Shown piece after piece: positions 45,174 to 53,007 of a DNA stretch of 64,000 nt. Position 1 is the stretch's first letter, and the number at the start of each line of letters is the position of its first letter. The notes below the pieces were generated by a model, which searched no databases, was not told the origin of the DNA, and saw only the letters and a program-made list of their open reading frames with translations. The DNA is taken from assembly GCA_902810695.1 (NCBI GenBank), contig CADDYV010000003.1, forward strand, positions 54,375 through 118,374. The letters run 5' to 3'. Both the position numbers and the translations under genes were made by a program. This stretch comes from Actinomycetota bacterium. Its GTDB lineage: Bacteria > Actinomycetota > Rubrobacteria > Rubrobacterales > Rubrobacteraceae.

Positions 45174-45908
45174 ATGCGAAAGCAACGATTGCTCATACTT
45201 TCTTGCTCAAAACGCAAACGCTCAGATCCAGGTCTACTGCCAGCTATCGAGCGTTACGATGGACCAGTTTTTCGTATATTACGCAGATTTTTCCAAGAGG
45301 AACCTGTGGAGGAAATAAATGTTCAAATAATCTCAGCCGAATTTGGTTTAATTTCTCGGGATTTTCCAATCCCAAACTATGACCGAGAAATGACTCCTTC
45401 ACGCGCTTGTGAGTTGCGTCCACAGGTTGCTGTTGAATTGAAACAGATTTTCGAGATTCAGCCTTACCAACAGGTCTTTATTTCTGTGGGACGCGATTAC
45501 CTTGAGGCACTAACCGATGTTTTGCCTTTGTTGGCTACCGGAACGAGCCTCAAAATCAGTAACGGACCTCTGGGCAAAAAGATGTCAGAGCTACACGACT
45601 GGTTATATGGAAAGCCGCCTATGCTACGCTGTAGTCCAAAGGAAAAAGCCAGAACGAGTAGACCTCGCATACGAGGGATCGAGGTGTCGCTAACATCGGA
45701 GCAGATACTTGAGGTGGCGCGGGATTCACTGGCGGAAGGATGGGGGAATCCAGGGAGCTATGAGTCCTGGTATGTTGATATAAATGGACAGCGTGTGGCT
45801 CCAAAGTGGCTCGTGAGTAGACTTGCTGGACTGCCAGTGAGTGAGTTTACAACTGATGAGGCGCGGCGATTGTTGGAGCGATTAGGCGTCGAGGTTAGGC
45901 GCACTTGA
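45174..45908 (+). CDS. DUF6884 (YaaA/ArcS-core-like) protein of the modification island
   Basis: 244 residues. N-terminal domain LLILSCSKRKRSD (Cys11), then RYDGPVFRILRRFF and QIISAEFGLISRDFPIPNYDREMTP, the pattern of DUF6884. A C-S-K-R-K/C-S-x-K-x type motif also appears in the catalytic core of archaeosine synthase, which acts on preQ0 bases, so a base-modifying role is possible (inference). The C-terminal 90 residues are a separate helical domain. ATG directly follows the transporter stop; the end overlaps the NurA-like start (TTGA). GC content is visibly lower than in the cys operon. Confidence 0.7.
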   Translation: MRKQRLLILSCSKRKRSDPGLLPAIERYDGPVFRILRRFFQEEPVEEINVQIISAEFGLISRDFPIPNYDREMTPSRACELRPQVAVELKQIFEIQPYQQVFISVGRDYLEALTDVLPLLATGTSLKISNGPLGKKMSELHDWLYGKPPMLRCSPKEKARTSRPRIRGIEVSLTSEQILEVARDSLAEGWGNPGSYESWYVDINGQRVAPKWLVSRLAGLPVSEFTTDEARRLLERLGVEVRRT

Positions 45909-47401
45909 ACAGGCGAGATGACCAGGATTACCGGCTGACGGAGCAGGGCGTTCGGGAGGATCTCCAGCGTCAGCCTCATCTGCTGATGAAACTGGCCGAA
46001 AACTCTCTCACGGTAGCCGAGAGTCTGCGCGACAACTATTTCAAGAATACTGCGCAATTCGTCAGCGCACTGCGTCGTGCGATGTATCAGGCTGCTCGTG
46101 GTCAGCGCACCGAACCGTTGCTGAGAACCGTAGAGGCGGACCACACCGACTGGTCAGATGTTCAGGGCGAAGTAGTCACGTTTATGGACGGTGGTGTTGG
46201 CGAGGTAGAGTTTTCAGGGCAGGTGCCGATCTTGCTGCGTGTTGGTTCTTACTCCGTGCGCACTGGCGAGCGTCGTCTGGCTGAACGGGAGCAGTTTGGC
46301 TACTACCCGGTGATATTGGGCGACCTAGAAGGTGGCAGCAAGGAGCGCAGAGACTTCGTGGACATCGTGCGCATTACTGCCGAGCTTCTCGGTGGGTTAT
46401 CGGCGATGGTTCGGAATCCGGATCTGCGCGTCCTCATGTTTCATGGTCCGCTGACTTATCTGGTCGGGGTATACGCTGGGCATACACCTTTTACGGAGAA
46501 AGACATAGATCTCTTCCTCAGCCAGTATGCCCAAAATCCCGAACTTGCACGGCAGCTAAAAGAAGATTTTCTACAAGAAGCAAGACTCAAGATCTATCCC
46601 AGAACCGTCCCGGAGCGTTCTGACGAACTCGCCCAGCGCAAGCTGTTCGAACCCTTGTCTTGGATGTCCTTTTTGTACCGAAGGCTAATACAAGAAGCCC
46701 GGCGACGGAGTCCAGTTCCGATCATCGCTGGTGTCGTAGAGCGCGGCACTTTGAGCGAGTTCAGCAAAGAAGTTTTGCTACCCCGCATCTTTCTCGGATT
46801 GCGCCAGAAAGAGAATATAAACTACTTCAACGAGATGTACGGTCGGACCGACCTTACTTCACCCGATGCGTTGTTGAAGCGGCTGGGTTACACCGATACG
46901 TTACTGTTGTCTATGCTTCTAACGCCTGGACAGGCTTCAGAATCGTGGTCCATCGATAAGTTCAAGGGTCTACGGGGAGGACAAATCTCATTGCCAGGCG
47001 AGGCTTTCAGGACTGACTTTGACTGGTCTCCGCTAAAACCACCTGGATCGTTTGCTTTCCCTTCAGTGCGTGGTTGCTACGTGCATGTTTCTGAAACCAC
47101 AGAGCCGGTCAGGGTCGAAGTGTTCGAGGACCTAGGGGAAGATCAAATCTGGGAGGCGACCCGCAGAGTCTATCTCTACTCGCGATTGCTTCCCGGTTAT
47201 GGCTTTCCGGTGGGATTGGACATTGCCGATAAGCATGCTCACGTTCCGGCTTGGTTGACCGACGCCTATGGAAAGCTTATCCGTCATCACCTGGGCGTGA
47301 GTTTGCAGAGAGGAGAGATCAGTGACGCCGAGATGCGCCGCATCCTAGTACAAGCTATCTACATGACCCACAGAGACTGGCTATTCCGTCCCACAGTCTG
47401 A
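45905..47401 (+). CDS. NurA-like 5'-3' nuclease domain protein
   Basis: 498 residues from a TTG overlapping the previous stop. The core shows VVTFMDGGVGEVEF (Asp95, motif I like NurA metal site), a long insertion, VLMFHGPLTYLVGVY (like the NurA D-G-P-L segment but with His), PIIAGVVERGTLSEFSK, and LLPGYGFPVGLDIADKHAH near the end. NurA partners HerA in DNA end resection. It is immediately upstream of a herA-like gene, which supports the call. The nuclease acidic residues beyond Asp95 are not assigned. Confidence 0.75.
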   Translation: MNRRDDQDYRLTEQGVREDLQRQPHLLMKLAENSLTVAESLRDNYFKNTAQFVSALRRAMYQAARGQRTEPLLRTVEADHTDWSDVQGEVVTFMDGGVGEVEFSGQVPILLRVGSYSVRTGERRLAEREQFGYYPVILGDLEGGSKERRDFVDIVRITAELLGGLSAMVRNPDLRVLMFHGPLTYLVGVYAGHTPFTEKDIDLFLSQYAQNPELARQLKEDFLQEARLKIYPRTVPERSDELAQRKLFEPLSWMSFLYRRLIQEARRRSPVPIIAGVVERGTLSEFSKEVLLPRIFLGLRQKENINYFNEMYGRTDLTSPDALLKRLGYTDTLLLSMLLTPGQASESWSIDKFKGLRGGQISLPGEAFRTDFDWSPLKPPGSFAFPSVRGCYVHVSETTEPVRVEVFEDLGEDQIWEATRRVYLYSRLLPGYGFPVGLDIADKHAHVPAWLTDAYGKLIRHHLGVSLQRGEISDAEMRRILVQAIYMTHRDWLFRPTV

Positions 47402-47423
47402 TAGAAAGTCCGGGGAGATTAGT

Positions 47424-49199
47424 ATGACCGAGGCTCGCAGAGAAGAACAAAGAGCTACTAATTACGTCGGTACATTGGTGGGTGAGAGCACGAGCCGGGA
47501 GTTCCGGTTGGCTGTAGCCCACGAGACGATCCGTGAGCAAGACATAATCGCTGTAGATGCCCGGCTTCGTAGACCGAGCTTTGAGGCACCGACCCGAGAT
47601 AGCCGCGAACCCCCTCTGGAAAACATCCGTGTGTGGGCCAAAGTACAGCGCATCGAGCGATTGAACCCACTCTTCCCCTCAGAGGCTGGGCACGAGCTTG
47701 CCGCTACCCGCACCGACCCCTTCGAGACGGTGCTCTCGCTCAGTCGGGAAATGGTCACCGCAGTCTGCCAGATTCTCGGCAGCGAACCCCTGGAAGGTGG
47801 CGAAGGTGGGAGGCTGGATCACCTGCGCTACCCACCCCAACCTGCCTCAAGCGCCTACGGACCTGACTCTAAAGACATTGCTCGCGTTGTTCTCGGAGAG
47901 TTGCAGCAGAACAAAAGACGCTCTCTGGATATTGCCACTCTTTCCAACCGCCCAGAGGTAGATGTTGCGGTTGACGGTCACGCCATAGTTACCCGCCACC
48001 TCGCGATCCTCGCCATGACCGGCGCTGGCAAGAGCTGGACCGCTCGTCGCATCATCGAGCAGTTGGCACAGAAGAACTATCCTATCGTCATCTTCGACCC
48101 GCACGGCGACTATACGGGCCTGGCAGAAGTGCCTGCTCTTAGAGGAAAGGTGCGCCGATACTACGCTTGGTTCCCCATCTTTGAGCAGGTCTCAGAGACC
48201 ATAATCACGGTCGTAGAGGCTTTGGGTTGGAGTCTGGCGAACACTCACCGCAGCAAGTTTGACGATCTCTTCAAAGGTGCACGAGCTTTCATCTCAGCCG
48301 ACGGAGAATTGAGAGAACGCACTAGATGGCTCAGTGACTACCTGGGAAACGAGAATATTGCACGCTACGGGCTGAAGCCCGATCTATATTTTCTGGCTGA
48401 CTTTGTACAGGCTGTGGTTCAGGCAGGCAGGAGGGGAGATAACGAAGCGTTCGACAAGCTCGTTGAGTGGGGCAATCGAGAAGAGTTACGTGTCAGCAAG
48501 CAAGTAGCCGGGTGGTTAGGGAACCTGCCTAATAACCTTCGCGTTGCTGCCAAGAAGCTCAAGCAGATGGAAGCCATCAGCAGGAAAGTTGCCCAAACCA
48601 GCGAGCCACTGCCGACTGAGCGTAAACAACTCGTCAGATATGGTGGCATCAGCGTGGTTGCCCTTTCGGGATATACTAGCGACTTTCAGGCTACGCTCTA
48701 TAGCTTGATTGCTGATGACATCTTTGGCGCTCGTGTCTCGGGCGAGCTCAGATTACCTGTACTGCTCTTGTTAGAAGAGGCCCACAATTTTGCCCCAGCT
48801 CGTGCTACCGTACCGGCTGAACAACGCGCTATTACCACAACCAAACAAATCGCACAGGAGGGACGCAAATTCAATGTCGGACTTATCCTTATTAGCCAGC
48901 GCCCATCACGCTTAGACGAAACCACACTTGCCATGTGCAACTCCTACGTCATCATGCGTATGCTCAACCCCGCCGATCAAAACTTCGTCCGACGGGTGGT
49001 GGAAACTTTGGGAGAGGACGAAGCTCGGATGCTACCCGATTTGGACGTAGGCGAAGCCATCTTATCCGGCCAACTCATCAACTTCCCCGTATTGACGAAA
49101 ATAAAAGAGCCGGAATCTGAGGGTGAGCGAGAAGAACGCGACGCCTTCGAAGCTCTCGAAGAAGCACAGAAGAATCTTCTCAGCGGGGCAGCGCGATAA
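47424..49199 (+). CDS. HerA-like DNA translocase/ATPase
   Basis: 591 residues. HAS-barrel N-terminus (about 12-75), Walker A MTGAGKSWTARRIIE (Lys203), Walker B LLLLEEAHNF (about 446-455), sensor ISQRPSRLDETTLAMCNSYVIMRMLNPADQNFVRRVVETL split near the end, all typical of the FtsK/HerA superfamily. HerA hexamers pump DNA and couple with NurA. Start ATG 22 bp after the NurA-like gene. The next gene starts 2 bp after its stop. Confidence 0.9.
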   Translation: MTEARREEQRATNYVGTLVGESTSREFRLAVAHETIREQDIIAVDARLRRPSFEAPTRDSREPPLENIRVWAKVQRIERLNPLFPSEAGHELAATRTDPFETVLSLSREMVTAVCQILGSEPLEGGEGGRLDHLRYPPQPASSAYGPDSKDIARVVLGELQQNKRRSLDIATLSNRPEVDVAVDGHAIVTRHLAILAMTGAGKSWTARRIIEQLAQKNYPIVIFDPHGDYTGLAEVPALRGKVRRYYAWFPIFEQVSETIITVVEALGWSLANTHRSKFDDLFKGARAFISADGELRERTRWLSDYLGNENIARYGLKPDLYFLADFVQAVVQAGRRGDNEAFDKLVEWGNREELRVSKQVAGWLGNLPNNLRVAAKKLKQMEAISRKVAQTSEPLPTERKQLVRYGGISVVALSGYTSDFQATLYSLIADDIFGARVSGELRLPVLLLLEEAHNFAPARATVPAEQRAITTTKQIAQEGRKFNVGLILISQRPSRLDETTLAMCNSYVIMRMLNPADQNFVRRVVETLGEDEARMLPDLDVGEAILSGQLINFPVLTKIKEPESEGEREERDAFEALEEAQKNLLSGAAR

Positions 49200-49201
49200 A
49201 T

Positions 49202-50224
49202 TTGCTTACCGTAGCAGGCTTGAGTCTCAAAAATCTGCACCCGCGCGTCTGGGACGCTGATTCTCCCTACCACCTACGCGGTCTGCGAGCAGTAATGGTC
49301 TCCTACGCAGATTTTTACCGGATGCCAGGTCAGAAACGCAAAGCTAAAGAGATGGGTCTGCACGAGTATTTGAGTGTTCCCGAAGGAGTGAAAGTCTACC
49401 TGGACAACGGTGCATTCTATTTTCTGAGGCGCAACGGTGAAACTCCCAAAGAAGATTACGAGGTGTTCGTCGAACAAGCCAAGCCAGACTGGTGGCCGAT
49501 TCCTCGAGACTTCATTCCCACTCCGATAATGACCAAACAAGAGCAAAAACAATGCTTTGATCGAACGATGCTGGTCAACTTCGCGTATGAACGCGACGGA
49601 TACACACCAGTTATCCATATCGGTCGTTTTCTGAAAGATTACGCCACGGAAATTGCGAGACATGCAGGTTTGGCCGAGAAGCCAACCATTGCGTTGGGTG
49701 GCATCGTTCCCAACCTGCTTCGCACCCCCAAAGCTATACCTTATGCTGAAGTCCTGGATGCTCTCAGACACGTTCGACAGACATTTGCAGACAAAGAAGT
49801 GCATGTTTTTGGAATCGGAGGCACAGCTACTCTACACTTGGCAGCTCTGCTTGGAGTGGATTCGGTGGATTCAAGCGGGTGGCGCAACCGGGCCGCACGT
49901 GGGATCGTGCAGTTGCCCGGAAGCGGAGATCGGGTAGTGGCGAATCTGGGTAACTGGAGAGGACGTAAACCGAGCTTGCACGAATGGGAAATTTTGGAAC
50001 AGTGCTCGTGCCCGGCTTGTAAACAATTCGGACTCGACGGTCTCAAGATGAATGGACTTGGTGGTTTTTGTAGTCGTGCAACGCACAACCTGTGGATTTT
50101 GCTAGAAGAGACTCGGTGGATCAGGGATCATCTGGCTGCAGGTACTTATCGCGACCACTACAAGGAGCGTCTGAACAACTCAACATATGTCCGTCTGATC
50201 GATAAGGTTGTAGAGACGCTCTGA
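49202..50224 (+). CDS. dpdA-like: TGT-superfamily (DpdA-like) 7-deazaguanine transglycosylase
   Basis: 340 residues. TGT-fold landmarks: VYLDNGAFYF (Asp68), PTIALGGIVP, HVFGIGGTATLHLAALLGVDSVDSSGWRNRAARG split at 201-234 with candidate nucleophile Asp223, and the zinc site CSCPAC (Cys268, Cys270, Cys273) with His295. TGT swaps guanine for a 7-deazaguanine; DpdA homologues do this in DNA. Coupling to HerA and NurA rather than tRNA genes favours a DNA target (inference). It is the last gene of the unit that starts with the precursor transporter. TTG start. Confidence 0.82.
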   Translation: MLTVAGLSLKNLHPRVWDADSPYHLRGLRAVMVSYADFYRMPGQKRKAKEMGLHEYLSVPEGVKVYLDNGAFYFLRRNGETPKEDYEVFVEQAKPDWWPIPRDFIPTPIMTKQEQKQCFDRTMLVNFAYERDGYTPVIHIGRFLKDYATEIARHAGLAEKPTIALGGIVPNLLRTPKAIPYAEVLDALRHVRQTFADKEVHVFGIGGTATLHLAALLGVDSVDSSGWRNRAARGIVQLPGSGDRVVANLGNWRGRKPSLHEWEILEQCSCPACKQFGLDGLKMNGLGGFCSRATHNLWILLEETRWIRDHLAAGTYRDHYKERLNNSTYVRLIDKVVETL

Positions 50225-50277
50225 TAGGAGTGGTAGTTTCGAAGGCAGCGACTTGATAACTTATCTGAGAGATCCTA

Positions 50278-50583
50278 ATGGTGAATGATACGCTGCAATA
50301 CGATAAAGAAAAACTAAAGCAGCTCTGTCGCCAGCATCATGTTAAAAGGTTGGATCTTTTCGGCTCTCAGGTAAAGGGTTCCGCGAATGAAGCTAGCGAT
50401 ATTGACTTGCTGGTGGAGTACGATCCGGATCACGTGCCCGGATTGCTGGGATTCCTCGCGTTTGAGGAGGAACTGGCTGAGTTATTTCAAGGACACAAAA
50501 TTGATCTGGTGTCAAAAGGCGGCTTGAGCCCTTACTTGCGGGATGAAATCTTGCAGACGCGGAGCCCGCTGTATGAGCAGTGA
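50278..50583 (+). CDS. mntA: MntA-type minimal nucleotidyltransferase antitoxin
   Basis: 101 residues. The nucleotidyltransferase motif is GS-x10-D-x-D exactly: Gly29-Ser30, then Asp41 and Asp43 (ASDIDLLVEY). In the known MntA/HepT system this enzyme AMPylates a tyrosine of the HEPN toxin and so silences it. Its 3' end overlaps the toxin gene by 11 bp. Starts 53 bp after the DpdA-like gene with an AT-rich leader. Confidence 0.88.
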   Translation: MVNDTLQYDKEKLKQLCRQHHVKRLDLFGSQVKGSANEASDIDLLVEYDPDHVPGLLGFLAFEEELAELFQGHKIDLVSKGGLSPYLRDEILQTRSPLYEQ

Positions 50584-50908
50584 TATCGTCTTCCTGGAGC
50601 ACATTCGAGATTCGCTGCGTGAAGTACAGACGTTTATTAAAAATGAAGATTATGAGAGCTTCCTGGAGAACCGCATGGTGCAAAATGCGGTAATGCGTTC
50701 GTTCGAAGTCGTTGGAGAAGCTGCCCGGCGTGTTAGTCCCGAGTTCCGAGAAGCTCATCCCGAAGCACCGTGGCGTTTGATGGGTGATTTCAGGAATAAG
50801 CTGATCCACGACTATTTTGAGTTGGATCCGGAGATCATCTGGAAGACAGCAACCGAGGATGCACCAGCTCTGCTCGGACAGATCGAGAACCTGATAGACA
50901 ACACATAA
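50573..50908 (+). CDS. hepT: HepT-type HEPN (DUF86) toxin
   Basis: 111 residues from ATG 50573. The HEPN ribonuclease motif R-x4-H-x-Y is present as Arg74-NKLI-His79-Asp-Tyr81, the exact HepT form where Tyr81 is the AMPylation target. It is predicted to cut RNA when free. It overlaps mntA, the normal arrangement of this type VII toxin-antitoxin module. Lower GC than flanking F420 genes. Confidence 0.88.
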   Translation: MSSDIVFLEHIRDSLREVQTFIKNEDYESFLENRMVQNAVMRSFEVVGEAARRVSPEFREAHPEAPWRLMGDFRNKLIHDYFELDPEIIWKTATEDAPALLGQIENLIDNT

Positions 50909-50926
50909 AGAAAGAGGTGCATTTTA

Positions 50927-51946
50927 GTGAATAATATCCCGACCTTTGGGCTCTGGTACGACTTCCGGCAACGGGTTCCTTTTGAGCAGGATTACCAGAG
51001 CTTCTATGCGGAGTGTCTGGAGGAGATCGAGGAGGCCGAGCGCCTGGGATTCACCGATACCTGGCTCTCGGAGCACCACTTCGTTGACGACGGGTATCTG
51101 CCTTCACCGTTCGTGGTAGCCGGGGCGATAGCGGCCCGGACGCAGACGATGCGGGTCGGGACGAATGTGCTCCTCTTGCCTATGCACCATCCGCTGCGGG
51201 TGGCGGAGGATGCGGCTGCCGTGGATCTCATCTCCGGCGGCAGGTTCTCGCTCGGCGTGGGCCTCGGATACGTCCTGCACGAGTTCGAGACGCTGGGGTT
51301 CAACCGCAGGTACCGACCTTCGCTCCTCGAAGAAGGGGTGGCCGTGATCCAGCAAGCCTGGGAAGAAGGGAATATCGGCTTCGAGGGCAAGAGGTGGAGA
51401 TTCGATGATTTGCCCTTCGAGCCGCGTCCGAGCGGAAGAATACCGATCTACTTCGGCGGCTACTCCGATCCCGCCTACGACCGGGCAGCGCGCCTCGCCG
51501 ACGGGTTCCTGGTCGGCGGCCGCGGGGATATCGCGGAGACCTACAGCAAAGTCCAGGAGAAACTCTCGGCTCACGGGCGCGATGAGGAGGACTTCCCGTT
51601 TATCGCCTCGACCACGGTTTTCGTGCACGAAGATCCCGACGAAGCCTGGAACATAGTCGCGCCGGGGCTCGCCTATCAGGCGAACCGCTACGCCGAGTGG
51701 GGAACGGACCCGGGCAAGCCTAAACCCAAACCAATCCAGCCGGAGGACCTGCCGCACGAGAGGTATATGGTGGGGACCCCGGACGAGGTGGCGGAGCGTC
51801 TGATTTCGCTCCACAGCCGGGCGCCTTACGACCACCTCTGCTTCTGGGCCAGGCTGCCGGGCGTCTCGCACGAACAGGCGCTCGTGAACATGCGGCTCTT
51901 CGCTTTCGAGGTTGCGCCCAAAGTCCAGAAGGCGCTGGCAGAATGA
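50927..51946 (+). CDS. LLM-class flavin/F420-dependent oxidoreductase
   Basis: 339 residues from GTG 50927. Luciferase-like TIM barrel with LGFTDTWLSEHHFVDDGYLPSP, MRVGTNVLLLPMHHPLRVAEDAAAVDLISGGRFSLGVGLGY split across 83-122, and the C-terminal YMVGTPDEVAERLISL. Such enzymes use FMN or F420; genome context of full F420 biosynthesis favours F420 (inference). Stop overlaps the next gene start (ATGA), so both are translated together. Confidence 0.87.
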   Translation: MNNIPTFGLWYDFRQRVPFEQDYQSFYAECLEEIEEAERLGFTDTWLSEHHFVDDGYLPSPFVVAGAIAARTQTMRVGTNVLLLPMHHPLRVAEDAAAVDLISGGRFSLGVGLGYVLHEFETLGFNRRYRPSLLEEGVAVIQQAWEEGNIGFEGKRWRFDDLPFEPRPSGRIPIYFGGYSDPAYDRAARLADGFLVGGRGDIAETYSKVQEKLSAHGRDEEDFPFIASTTVFVHEDPDEAWNIVAPGLAYQANRYAEWGTDPGKPKPKPIQPEDLPHERYMVGTPDEVAERLISLHSRAPYDHLCFWARLPGVSHEQALVNMRLFAFEVAPKVQKALAE

Positions 51947-53007
51947 AGACCGACAGCTCCCCCTTCACCGCAGAAGAGGCGTCTTTCCTGGTCCGGCAGA
52001 GGGTGGCGCGCCTGGCAACCGCTGACGGTAACGGAACCCCGCACGCCATCCCGGTCTGCTTCGCTTACGATGGCTCTTCCATCTACATAGCCCTGGACGA
52101 GAAACCAAAAGACGTGCCCGCGACGCGCCTCAAGCGGGTTCGGAATATCCTGGAGAACCCCGGCGTCGCGCTCGTCGCGGACCGCTACGACGAGGACTGG
52201 AGCCTCCTGGCCTACGTGATGGTGCGGGGTCGGGCAGAGCTCGTGCAGCCTGGTTCCAGGGAGCACGCCGCCGCCATCAGGCTCCTGCGCGGCAAGTACC
52301 ACCAGTACGAGAATATGAGGATAGAGGACAACCCGGTCATCGCCATCCGTCCTCGGCGGGTAGTCTCCTGGGGCGCGCTTGGTGCTTCGCGGGATGACGG
52401 CCAGCTCCTCGACGCTCTGCGCGGGCGGCGCTCGGTGCGCAGGTATCTGCCGCGCGAGGTGCCGAATAAACTCGTAGAGAAGGTGCTCGAAGCCGGGCGC
52501 TGGGCTCCCTCGCCGCACGGACGTCAGCCGTGGCGCTTCGCCATGTTGCGCCGTGGAGAGACGAAAGAGAAGCTCGCGGAGGCGATGGGGGACAGGTGGC
52601 GCGAGGAGCTGGAGATGGACGGCCAGGAACCGGAGGTTGTGGAGAAGCGGCTGGAGGGCTCCAAACGGCGGCTACTCGGCGCGCCGGTGCTCGTGCTGGT
52701 TTGTCTCTACCTCGAAGAGTTAGATGATTACCCGGATGAGGGGCGTCAGGAAAACGAGGTTACAATGGCCGTCCAGTCCCTCGGGGCGGCGGCGCAGAAC
52801 ATGCTGCTCGAAGCCTACTCTTTAGGGCTCGATGGAGGATGGGTGTGCGCCCCGCTATTCTGCCCGGAGGTCGTGGTCGAGGCGCTGGGGTTGGATGAGG
52901 CTCTCATACCGCACGCGCTGCTCACGCTCGGCTACGCGGACGGCGACCCGCCGAAGCGCCGCCCGCGCAGGCCACTCGAAGAGCTTGTTGTCTACCGGGA
53001 TTCCTAG
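51943..53007 (+). CDS. Fusion: PPOX-class F420-dependent domain plus FbiB-C-like nitroreductase
   Basis: 354 residues. Residues 1-145 form a PPOX split barrel (FLVRQRVARLATADGNGTPHAIPVCFAYDG, split near 15-45, and RPRRVVSWGALG), the TIGR03668-type putative F420 enzyme. Residues 155-350 are a nitroreductase (LRGRRSVRRYLPREVPN, EAGRWAPSPHGRQPWRFAML, AVQSLGAAAQNMLLEAYSLGLDGGW) resembling the C-terminal domain of mycobacterial FbiB, which reduces dehydro-F420. That domain is missing from the standalone CofE here, so this protein may finish F420 maturation (inference). Overlaps the LLM gene start and is convergent with the symporter. Confidence 0.83.
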   Translation: MKTDSSPFTAEEASFLVRQRVARLATADGNGTPHAIPVCFAYDGSSIYIALDEKPKDVPATRLKRVRNILENPGVALVADRYDEDWSLLAYVMVRGRAELVQPGSREHAAAIRLLRGKYHQYENMRIEDNPVIAIRPRRVVSWGALGASRDDGQLLDALRGRRSVRRYLPREVPNKLVEKVLEAGRWAPSPHGRQPWRFAMLRRGETKEKLAEAMGDRWREELEMDGQEPEVVEKRLEGSKRRLLGAPVLVLVCLYLEELDDYPDEGRQENEVTMAVQSLGAAAQNMLLEAYSLGLDGGWVCAPLFCPEVVVEALGLDEALIPHALLTLGYADGDPPKRRPRRPLEELVVYRDS

